Below, in pieces: positions 57,054 to 64,000 of a stretch of DNA of 64,000 nt (position 1 is the first letter of the stretch; every line of letters starts with the position of its first letter). The notes below the pieces were generated by a model. That model had not been told where the DNA came from. It searched no databases and saw only the letters and a list, made by a program, of their open reading frames with translations. The translations under genes and the position numbers were made by a program. This DNA is from Pseudoalteromonas luteoviolacea (GTDB taxonomy: Bacteria > Pseudomonadota > Gammaproteobacteria > Enterobacterales > Alteromonadaceae). Location of the stretch: assembly GCF_000814765.1 (NCBI RefSeq), contig NZ_JWIC01000004.1, positions 558,001 to 622,000 on the forward strand, written 5' to 3'.

Positions 57054-57326
57054 TGTGGATTAAGTTGATTTGTTTGTTTTTTGTACTGAGTGTGGGTGTT
57101 GTTATTTTGTGCAGCTTAAAGTGGGGTGTGAATATTTTAAGGTTATGATTTTAATGGTTTTTATGGTTGGTTTGTATGTTTTACTTATCATCTAATAAGC
57201 AATGATTTGGATAAATACAGATATATGAACAACATTATCCACAGTTTCTGTGGAGAAGTTGGTGTTTTAGCGCTGATTCTGTGGATTTGTTTGTAAAATC
57301 TACTTATTTACTGAGAGTTATGCACA
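57054..57326. promoter_or_regulatory. Cluster of DnaA-box-like sequences in the mutH-rppH intergenic region
   Basis: Two full DnaA boxes of consensus TTATNCACA: TTATCCACA at 57235-57243 and TTATGCACA at 57318-57326. Three close variants on the minus strand: TAATCCACA (57062-57054), TTCTCCACA (57257-57249) and AAATCCACA (57288-57280). All are in an AT-rich 427-base gap (56998-57424) that contains no gene. It could be a DnaA titration or regulatory site; function is inference. Confidence 0.55.
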
Positions 57327-57424
57327 AGCTGTGAGTAACTTGAGTAAAAGCAGGAATAATATTTGCTGATGCCAGCCAGATATGGAACAATCAAATAAAA
57401 TAGACATAAGAATGAGGCGCTAAG

Positions 57425-57943
57425 GTGATTGATGCCGAAGGATTTCGTGCCAATGTGGGAATTGTCATATGTAACAACCAAGGGCAAGTTTTTTGGGCAA
57501 GGCGTTACGGCCAGCATTCTTGGCAGTTTCCCCAAGGGGGCGTGGATGAAGGTGAAACCCCTGAACAAACAATGTATCGAGAACTTCACGAAGAAGTGGG
57601 TTTGAGACCGGAAGACGTAGAAATCGTTGCGAGCTCAAAGCATTGGTTAAGATACAAGTTGCCCAAAAGGTTAATTCGTAAAGACTCTAGTCCGGTATGT
57701 ATTGGGCAAAAGCAGAAGTGGTTTTTACTCAAGCTCAGATGTAAAGATGAAGAGGTAGATTTACTTAGAACGCATCATCCGGAGTTTGATGATTGGCGCT
57801 GGGTAAGCTATTGGTACCCTGTTAGACAGGTGGTCTCGTTCAAAAGAGATGTGTACAGAAGAGTAATGAAAGAGTTTGCTCCATTTGCTATGCCTTTTAA
57901 TCGTAAAGAGCATAATCATAAAGAGCACTGGCGAAGACGATAG
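57425..57943 (+). CDS. rppH: RNA pyrophosphohydrolase RppH
   Basis: 172 residues, Nudix enzyme that removes pyrophosphate from 5'-triphosphate mRNA to start RNase E decay. The Nudix box G-x5-E-x7-R-E-x2-E-E-x-G spans residues 38-60 ([11 protein letters not shown] then [11 protein letters not shown]). GTG start at 57425, family start [13 protein letters not shown]. ptsP follows by 7 bases, the same order as in E. coli. Confidence 0.95.
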   Translation: MIDAEGFRANVGIVICNNQGQVFWARRYGQHSWQFPQGGVDEGETPEQTMYRELHEEVGLRPEDVEIVASSKHWLRYKLPKRLIRKDSSPVCIGQKQKWFLLKLRCKDEEVDLLRTHHPEFDDWRWVSYWYPVRQVVSFKRDVYRRVMKEFAPFAMPFNRKEHNHKEHWRRR

Positions 57944-57950
57944 ATAGGAT

Positions 57951-60242
57951 GTGAAAGTGCTAGCAACGTTAAGGTCAATTGCGCAATCGGTATCTCAGCA
58001 AGAGAATTTAAATGATGCTTTAAACCTTTTCGTTGTCATGGTTAAAAATGCGATGCAAACCGACTGTTGCTCAATTTACTTTGCGGACTATAGTCAAGAT
58101 AATTTCGTATTGATGGCCAGTGATGGGCTTAACCCAGATGCTGTAGGGCAATTTCGTATAGGTTTCACAGAGGGGCTTGTTGGACTTGTTGCTCAGCGTG
58201 AAGAAACCATTAATATCGCCCAAGCCCAACTGCATCCTCGTTTTAAACATTCACCAGAGGTACAGGAAGAAGGATATCATGCCTTTTTATCTGTGCCTGT
58301 CGTCCACCAGCGTAAAGTGCTGGGAGTGATTGTAGTTCAACAAAAAAATACCCGAGAATTTAGTAATGATGAAGAGTCTTTTCTCATTACTTTGTCTGCA
58401 CAGCTGGCCTCTCAACTTGCTCATGTTGAACTACAGACTTTGCTGAAACAAGACGCCAATAATCATAAAACTTCAGTACTAAAAGGGGTGGCCAGTACCC
58501 CAGGCATCGCTTTAGGTAAAGCGTATGTTGTTTTGCCTAAGTTGAACTTTTCTAGTATCGAATCGAGCAAACACAATAATCTAAGTGAGCAAAAAAGGCT
58601 TTTCAAGCAGGCTGTTGAGGCGACTCGGCATGAATTTCATGTACTGGCTAACCGCCTATCGCTGACTTTACCTAAAGAAGCTTTAGCTGTATTTGAAGTG
58701 TATCAACAATTGTTAGATGCACGTAGCTTAGGGCTGCAAGTGACACAGGAGTTGGAGCAAGGTTGGGATGCTAAGTCTGCACTAAAACATGTGATAGAAG
58801 ACTTGGTAAAGCAGTTTGAGGCGATGCAAGACCCTTATATCAAAGAGCGAGCCGTAGATGTAAACGACTTAGGGCTGCGTGTCTTGCATCATCTTGTGAG
58901 TACGGAGTCTGTTTCAAAGTCTTATCACGAGCATACTATTTTAGTTGCAGAAACACTGACGCCAACTATGTTAGCCCACATCCCTAAGGAGAATTTAGTG
59001 GGGGTTGTGAGTGTGCATGGGTCGGCCAATTCACATGCTTCTATTTTAACTCGCGCAATGGGGATCCCTGCAATTTGGGGGATTGAAAATGTGCCTTTGC
59101 TGCAATTTGAAGATAAAGAAATAATTCTTGACGCTTATGCAGGCAGAGTCTACGTCTCACCTTCTAAAGTATTGTCATCAGAATATGAGGCGCTACGCCA
59201 AAAAGAAAGCCAATTACATGATAAGTTTGATGCCGAGCATAACCTACCGCCAGTGACTCTTGATGGTGAGCGGATAAGCTTGTTGCTTAATGCGGGACTT
59301 GATTTGTCGTCTGAACATGTCAGCGCTAAATTCAGCGACGGAGTGGGGTTATACCGAACTGAATCATGGTTTATGCAACGCGGACAGTTTCCGTCCCAAG
59401 CAGAGCAGGAGCAGTGTTACAGAGAGGTTTTATCATTGTACCATCCAGAACCGGTGGTGATGAGAACGCTGGACATTGGTGGTGATAAGGTTTTAGATTA
59501 CTTTGATATTGAAGAAGAGAACCCATTTTTGGGGTGGCGAGGTATACGGGTTACTTTGGATCATCCTGAATTATTTCTCGATCAATTGAAAGCCATGATC
59601 AAAGCCAATGCGGGCTTGGGTAACTTGCGCATTATGCTGCCTATGATCAGTCATACCGAAGAAGTTGACGAGGCGTTGGCCCTACTTGAACAAGCTTATT
59701 TTGAATTGCAAGAAGAGTGGGCAGACCAATTCTACCAAATAGATAAGCCAGAAGTTGGTGTAATGATTGAGGTGCCTTCCAGCATCTTTTTGCTGCCAGA
59801 GTGGGCTGAGAAAGTCGATTTTTGCTCAGTTGGCAGTAATGATCTTACTCAATATCTGTTGGCAGTAGATAGGGCTAATTCTCGTGTTGCCAAGCTGTTT
59901 GAACCTTATCATCCAAGTGTATTGAGAGCCTTGAACCGCATCGCGACAGAGTGCCAATCGCTGGAGCTACCCTTTAGTTTGTGTGGTGAACTGGGCTCTG
60001 AGCCTGAAGGGGCTATTTTACTTGTCGCGATGGGGTATCGAAAATTAAGTATGAATATTTCGGCATTGAATAAAGTTAAATGGGTATTGCGAAGATTAAA
60101 GGTGAAAGATATGGAAGCACTGCTTGAACAGTGCTTACAGGCATCCAGTGCCATTCAAGTACATCGTTACTTACAAGACTTTATCGTTGAGCAAGGCTTG
60201 GGTGAAATCATTTATACACAAAGCGGCGTGGACAACCTGTAA
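57951..60242 (+). CDS. ptsP: Phosphoenolpyruvate-protein phosphotransferase PtsP (EI-Ntr)
   Basis: 763 residues. N-terminal GAF domain (about 15-165), then an enzyme I-like region. The phospho-His lies in HGSANSHASILTRAMGIPAIW near 360, the PEP-binding barrel has DIGGDKVLDYF and VDFCSVGSNDLTQYLLA, and the catalytic Cys lies in FSLCGELGSEP. First enzyme of the nitrogen-type PTS relay to NPr and EIIA-Ntr. GTG start with TAGGA upstream. In operon with rppH. Confidence 0.94.
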   Translation: MKVLATLRSIAQSVSQQENLNDALNLFVVMVKNAMQTDCCSIYFADYSQDNFVLMASDGLNPDAVGQFRIGFTEGLVGLVAQREETINIAQAQLHPRFKHSPEVQEEGYHAFLSVPVVHQRKVLGVIVVQQKNTREFSNDEESFLITLSAQLASQLAHVELQTLLKQDANNHKTSVLKGVASTPGIALGKAYVVLPKLNFSSIESSKHNNLSEQKRLFKQAVEATRHEFHVLANRLSLTLPKEALAVFEVYQQLLDARSLGLQVTQELEQGWDAKSALKHVIEDLVKQFEAMQDPYIKERAVDVNDLGLRVLHHLVSTESVSKSYHEHTILVAETLTPTMLAHIPKENLVGVVSVHGSANSHASILTRAMGIPAIWGIENVPLLQFEDKEIILDAYAGRVYVSPSKVLSSEYEALRQKESQLHDKFDAEHNLPPVTLDGERISLLLNAGLDLSSEHVSAKFSDGVGLYRTESWFMQRGQFPSQAEQEQCYREVLSLYHPEPVVMRTLDIGGDKVLDYFDIEEENPFLGWRGIRVTLDHPELFLDQLKAMIKANAGLGNLRIMLPMISHTEEVDEALALLEQAYFELQEEWADQFYQIDKPEVGVMIEVPSSIFLLPEWAEKVDFCSVGSNDLTQYLLAVDRANSRVAKLFEPYHPSVLRALNRIATECQSLELPFSLCGELGSEPEGAILLVAMGYRKLSMNISALNKVKWVLRRLKVKDMEALLEQCLQASSAIQVHRYLQDFIVEQGLGEIIYTQSGVDNL

Positions 60243-60659
60243 TTGCATTAGTACCTGTGAAGCGAATTAGGTATTTATCCTCTGGGCATAATTGCTCTAT
60301 AAGTCCTATTCAGTATTAAGTACATGACACCTACCTTTATGTCATTATGAGAGTGGCGAGGGGAGGTTTTGTGTTGCATTGGCAGCCACTGCACCGTTAA
60401 TCTGCGTAAATAAACGTGCAAGTAATGTGTGGTATTTTATGCTGCGAAAACGTCACGTAGTTAAAAGTTAACGGTGATCAGGTTTTTTTAAGGTATGTTT
60501 ACTTAGCTGGTTTATTTGGTATGGTACTGACTTCTTAGCTTTGCGCGTTGCAAAAATGTGAAAGCGATACAAAATTGACCAATAGCAACAATTAAAAAGG
60601 TGTTTGTATTCATATTGACCATGAATATAGACAAAATTTTATTTTATTGAGGGAAAGCG
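60243..60659. other. Intergenic gap upstream of lgt
   Basis: 417 bases with no credible ORF. An inverted repeat TATTCAT/ATGAATA with a 7-base spacer sits at 60607-60627, about 35 bases upstream of the lgt start, and could be an operator or part of the promoter. No terminator with a clear T-run was seen after ptsP. Confidence 0.4.
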
Positions 60660-61460
60660 ATGGCTTTGCAGTTTCCAGAAATCGATCCGATTATCTTTTC
60701 AGTCGGGCCTCTAAGTGTCCGTTGGTACGGCCTTATGTATTTAATTGGCTTTGCATTTGCAATGTGGTGGGCAAATAAAGAAGCTGAAAAGCCCAATTCA
60801 GGATGGACCAAAGATCAAGTCAGTGATCTGCTGTTCTACGGCATGCTAGGTGTCATTTTAGGTGGACGTATTGGTTACGTACTGTTTTATAATTTCTCTT
60901 CCTTTTTATCCGATCCGCTCATGCTATTTAAAGTATGGGAGGGGGGCATGTCCTTCCATGGTGGCGCATTGGGCGTAATAACTGCAATTTTCATTTTCGC
61001 GTGGCGCACGAATAAATCGCCTTTGGCTGTTGGGGATTTTGTTGTACCTATGGTGCCTATCGGGCTCTTAGCTGGGCGAATTGGTAACTTCATTAATGGT
61101 GAGCTTTGGGGACGTCAAACGGATGTACCTTGGGCGGTTATTTTCCCGGGTGCCCATGCCGGTGGTGTGCCAAGACACCCCTCTCAACTTTATGAAGCCT
61201 TTTTTGAAGGCCTAGTACTCTTTTTAATTTTAGTTTGGTATCGAAAGCAACCTCGCCCAGCTGGGAGTATCGCGGGTCTGTTCTTATTGGGTTATGGTGC
61301 CTTTAGATTTGCGATTGAGTATTTCCGAGAGCCAGATGCACATATTGGTTTGCATGCAGGGATCATCTCTCAGGGCCAAATTCTATCTTTGCCAATGATA
61401 ATAGGTGGTCTTGGGTTAATGATTTGGGCGCATCGCCGAGAAACAGTTAAAGCTGCTTAA
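60660..61460 (+). CDS. lgt: Prolipoprotein diacylglyceryl transferase
   Basis: 266 residues, polytopic inner-membrane enzyme that transfers diacylglycerol from phosphatidylglycerol to the lipobox Cys of prolipoproteins. The signature [14 protein letters not shown] (about residue 140) is intact, as are [11 protein letters not shown] at the N-terminus and MSFHGGALG. Preceded by TTGAGGGAAAGCG as ribosome site. In E. coli thyA follows; here copper genes follow. Confidence 0.96.
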   Translation: MALQFPEIDPIIFSVGPLSVRWYGLMYLIGFAFAMWWANKEAEKPNSGWTKDQVSDLLFYGMLGVILGGRIGYVLFYNFSSFLSDPLMLFKVWEGGMSFHGGALGVITAIFIFAWRTNKSPLAVGDFVVPMVPIGLLAGRIGNFINGELWGRQTDVPWAVIFPGAHAGGVPRHPSQLYEAFFEGLVLFLILVWYRKQPRPAGSIAGLFLLGYGAFRFAIEYFREPDAHIGLHAGIISQGQILSLPMIIGGLGLMIWAHRRETVKAA

Positions 61461-61576
61461 TTCATGTAAACTGAGTGTTTAGTGGAGCCTCAGTTTCACT
61501 AAACACAAACAATAATTTATTAATGGCCATTTTAGCGTTATAGTAATGGCAGATAATCCAAACGAAGTTGAAACAC

Positions 61577-61990
61577 GTGCGTTATTCATCTACATCAAAA
61601 AAAGCCTCTAGTGCCTTGCAGCTTTTGCTCGTAGTCACGGTATTTTTGATGTCTGTGTTTCAGCCTTTGGCCCAAGCTCAGATGATCTGTGATCATGACA
61701 TGCCCATGTCAAAAGTTACGATGTCTGCACACTCAACCAGCTATGATGTCGCTGCAAAGCGCCACCAGCACAGCGATATGCATCACACTATGCCTGCTGA
61801 CAACGAGATGGATTGCTGTGAAACAGAGTGTGCGTGCCCGACGAGTTTATGTGCGCCTTTTTCTCTCTTTATCAGTGAGTCTTCCGTATTTACCACATTT
61901 AAACAGCTAACAGAAAAGCCTGTATCTGCTTATACCGGTTCACCTAACCAGCATATTAACACTGTTTATAAACCCCCCATTCTGGCTTAA
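61577..61990 (+). CDS. Small secreted metal-binding protein (CopL-like)
   Basis: 137 residues from GTG 61577 (140 from TTG 61568). A GAAG ribosome site supports the GTG start, but the choice is uncertain. A signal peptide with LLLVVTVFLMSVFQPLAQA is followed by a region rich in Met, His and Cys (DHDMPMSKVTM, HQHSDMHHTMPADNEMDCCETECACPTSLC), typical of copper-binding regulatory or CopL-like proteins. It is the first gene of a metal-handling cluster behind lgt. A copper role is inference from residue composition and neighbours. Confidence 0.6.
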   Translation: MRYSSTSKKASSALQLLLVVTVFLMSVFQPLAQAQMICDHDMPMSKVTMSAHSTSYDVAAKRHQHSDMHHTMPADNEMDCCETECACPTSLCAPFSLFISESSVFTTFKQLTEKPVSAYTGSPNQHINTVYKPPILA

Positions 61991-62119
61991 CCCTAGGGCT
62001 ATTGCGCCCAAAAATCGGTTTTCTACTGTCTAGCCACCTCTTTAAGATGTTTTTGTTATGGTACAAACGTTTTCTAAATACTTTTGACCTGACAATGGTG
62101 GCGCTTTTTCAAAAATAAA

Positions 62120-62620
62120 ATGAGTTCCAGAATGTTTAAATTTAAATTTGTCGCCGGTGTATTATTGATTGCTGCCGTGTTTAACTTTCACACTCCTGTT
62201 TATGCGCAGCAAGGTGTAGTTCAACCATTACTCAAAGTATACAAAACCTCAACATGTGGGTGTTGTGTTAAATGGCTAACCCACTTAACACAACAGGGAG
62301 TCACCCATCAAACTTATGACCTGTCTGATTTGGGCAGTATTAAAAGCAAATTGCAGATCCTACCGCGTTATCAGTCTTGTCATACAGGTGTGAGTGAAGG
62401 GGGGTATGTATTTGAAGGTCATGTACCCGCTAAATTCATCAAGCAATTTATTACAAAGCCAGTGAAAGGAGCCATTGGCTTATCTGTGCCAGCCATGCCA
62501 CTTGGCTCTCCAGGCATGGAGGTGGGGCAACGCTTTCATCCATATCAAATATTAGTGTTGATGGCTGATGGGCGCAGTTTAGTTTTTGCTGAAATTAGCA
62601 CGTATGAGGAGCAGTTTTAA
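62120..62620 (+). CDS. DUF411 family metal-binding protein
   Basis: 166 residues. A signal peptide (about 1-29, cleaved near VYA) is followed by a DUF411 domain that opens with the metal-binding KTSTCGCC (C46, C48, C49) and has CHTGVSEGGYVFEGHVP (the family CHT motif). DUF411 genes recur in copper and silver resistance clusters. ATG 62120 could instead be 62132; neither has a strong ribosome site. Its stop overlaps the ATG of a 30-codon ORF. Confidence 0.85.
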   Translation: MSSRMFKFKFVAGVLLIAAVFNFHTPVYAQQGVVQPLLKVYKTSTCGCCVKWLTHLTQQGVTHQTYDLSDLGSIKSKLQILPRYQSCHTGVSEGGYVFEGHVPAKFIKQFITKPVKGAIGLSVPAMPLGSPGMEVGQRFHPYQILVLMADGRSLVFAEISTYEEQF

Positions 62621-62712
62621 TGCAGTTGGTATTGAATCGAGCGACTTCAAACGCATTGTTAGTTGGTTTACACCAAGGCAAAGGCTGGTCTGAAGTAAAA
62701 GGGAGTAAATGA
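62620..62712 (+). CDS. Possible 30-residue ORF between DUF411 and CusB genes
   Basis: ATG at 62620 overlaps the DUF411 stop (TAATG), has GAGGAG 7-8 bases upstream, and ends with a stop that overlaps an ATG in the adaptor gene's frame. The peptide is basic at both ends with no known motif. It could be a real coupled micro-ORF or a remnant of a deleted gene such as an outer-membrane CusC component. Confidence 0.35.
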   Translation: MQLVLNRATSNALLVGLHQGKGWSEVKGSK

Positions 62713-62714
62713 TA

Positions 62715-64000
62715 ATGCAAGTGTCAGTTGTAAAACTATTGTTGGCTGTATTGGTTGGCGCAGCGATGGGTGCTGTACTGGTTACAATGAAAGGTAACAG
62801 TGATGTTCAGGGGGACACAAATAGAGCGCAATCAGATGAGAAAAAGCCGCTTTACTGGGTTGCGCCTATGGATGCAAATTATCGCCGTGATCAGCCGGGT
62901 AAGTCACCGATGGGTATGGATTTAGTACCTGTATACGAAGAGTCTCAAGGAGAAGATAAGTTTGGCCCAGGGGTGGTAAACATCGCGCCTAATATTGTGA
63001 ATAATCTCGGGGTTAGAACAGCTGAGGTGACACTGGGCACATTGCAGCAAGATATTAATACTGTTGGGTATGTGCAATATGATGAACATAGATTGGTCCA
63101 TATTCATCCACGTGTCGATGGCTGGGTAGACAACCTATACGTGAAGGCTATTGGGGATGAAGTAGAGCAAGGGCAAGCTCTTTACGACTTATATTCGCCT
63201 GAACTGGTTAACGCGCAAAAGGAAATGTTGGTTGCGCTGAAGCAAGCTGATCAGCAATTGATTGATGCTGCACGCAAGCGGTTACGCGCGCTAAAAATGT
63301 CGACCGATTTTATTGAACAGTTGATAAAAACCAAGCAAGTACGTCAGACTGTCACTTTTTATACACCGCAATCTGGTGTCGTTAAAAATCTCAAGATCCG
63401 TGAAGGTTATTATGTACAGCCTGGCACGACGATGATGAGCATAGGTCAGCTTGATCATGTCTGGGTAGAGGCGGAAGTCTTTGAGCGCGAAGCAAGCCTA
63501 GTGCAAGCAGGGATACCCGCTTCTATGACATTAGACTATCTGCCTGGCAGGGTGTGGCAAGGACAAGTTGATTATGTGTACCCCAGCTTGGATGTACAAA
63601 ACCGCACGTTGCGAGTAAGGCTTAAATTTGCAAATGCGGATAAAACTCTCAAGCCCAATATGTTTGCAAAGGTCCAGATAAAACCGAATAACACCAACAA
63701 CACACTGATGGTACCAAAAGAGTCTGTGATTAGAACGGGCGAACAGAATCGAGTGGTTTTAGCATTGGGAGAAGGGCAATTTAAGTCTGTTGAAGTTGAA
63801 ATAGGGCGCACCGATAGAACGCATTTTGAGATTATATCAGGGCTGAATGAAGGGGAGACTGTGGTGACTTCCGCTCAGTTTTTGATTGACTCTGAGTCGA
63901 GCAAAAGTTCTGACTTTAGACGTCTGACACTCGATGAGAAGCCCCAATCGGTATGGATGCAGGGGGATATTCACAGCGTAATGGCTCAAAGCAGGCAGAT
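62715..64000 (+). CDS. cusB: CusB-type RND efflux periplasmic adaptor (3' end outside window)
   Basis: 428 residues visible, frame open to the last base. An N-terminal anchor (LLLAVLVGAAMGAVLV) is followed by a heavy-metal-binding domain (YWVAPMDANYRRDQPGKSPM then GMDLVPVY). The lipoyl/barrel-sandwich segments are VDGWVDNLYVKAIGDEV and FYTPQSGVVKNLKIREGYYV, separated by a helical hairpin, and a beta-barrel region precedes the edge. It is probably the adaptor of a Cu(I)/Ag(I) RND pump, with the CusA pump expected downstream. ATG 62715 is chosen for GGGAG 9 bases upstream; 62709 is an in-frame alternative. Confidence 0.85.
   Translation, partial: MQVSVVKLLLAVLVGAAMGAVLVTMKGNSDVQGDTNRAQSDEKKPLYWVAPMDANYRRDQPGKSPMGMDLVPVYEESQGEDKFGPGVVNIAPNIVNNLGVRTAEVTLGTLQQDINTVGYVQYDEHRLVHIHPRVDGWVDNLYVKAIGDEVEQGQALYDLYSPELVNAQKEMLVALKQADQQLIDAARKRLRALKMSTDFIEQLIKTKQVRQTVTFYTPQSGVVKNLKIREGYYVQPGTTMMSIGQLDHVWVEAEVFEREASLVQAGIPASMTLDYLPGRVWQGQVDYVYPSLDVQNRTLRVRLKFANADKTLKPNMFAKVQIKPNNTNNTLMVPKESVIRTGEQNRVVLALGEGQFKSVEVEIGRTDRTHFEIISGLNEGETVVTSAQFLIDSESSKSSDFRRLTLDEKPQSVWMQGDIHSVMAQSRQ

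Noticed and set aside
57308-57589. Minus-strand 93-codon ORF over the rppH start
   Set aside because: It overlaps the conserved N-terminus of rppH and has no ribosome site; shadow frame.

Overview
The window is chromosomal DNA of a marine gammaproteobacterium, most likely Pseudoalteromonas or a close Alteromonadales relative. The evidence is protein similarity to Vibrio/Shewanella/E. coli housekeeping proteins, conserved blocks (tig-clpP-clpX-lon-hupB-ppiD, pspF/pspABC-ycjXF with sapABCDF, barA/rlmD-relA-mazG-pyrG-eno, mutH/rppH-ptsP-lgt), moderate-to-low GC content, and phhAB plus a methionine gamma-lyase. Species assignment is inference.

Layout: 1-723 is the 3' part of miaE. 732-16726 is an exopolysaccharide (EPS) locus. 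A minus-strand export/assembly operon (Wza-, Wzz- and Wzy-like) is followed by a minus-strand flippase/glycosyltransferase pair, a sigma-54 response regulator, and a LruC-domain protein with a lipoprotein. The plus strand then carries a glycosyltransferase, a WecG/TagA-type transferase with a degenerate phosphoglycosyltransferase-like N-terminus, an undecaprenyl-phosphate sugar transferase, a polysaccharide pyruvyltransferase and a second family 2 glycosyltransferase. Transcription units in both directions are preceded by -24/-12 (sigma-54) promoter sequences and by repeated TTTGCAAATT-like sites. This suggests one enhancer-binding-protein regulon that covers precursor synthesis, polymerisation, export and a probable calcium-binding matrix protein.

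16774-23157 holds lpxH, ppiB, cysS, a signal-peptide RidA, two small uncharacterised genes, folD and a five-gene tRNA cluster (Pro-Arg-His-Pro-Pro). 23432-32098 is the protein quality-control block (tig, clpP, clpX, lon with a clear heat-shock promoter, hupB, ppiD). 32172-42601 is envelope stress and peptide transport: pspF lies directly upstream of sapABCDF on one strand, and pspABC-ycjX-ycjF is divergent with a sigma-54 promoter. 42778-45322 is amino-acid catabolism (methionine gamma-lyase; phhAB behind a TyrR-like box). 45412-55718 is barA and the rlmD-relA-mazG-pyrG-eno series.

55719-64000 starts with a small secreted-protein gene whose signal-peptide frame is broken by one base. It continues with mutH, a DnaA-box-rich intergenic region, rppH-ptsP and lgt. 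After lgt comes a copper/silver-handling cluster (CopL-like protein, DUF411 protein, a 30-codon ORF, CusB-type adaptor) that runs off the end of the window.
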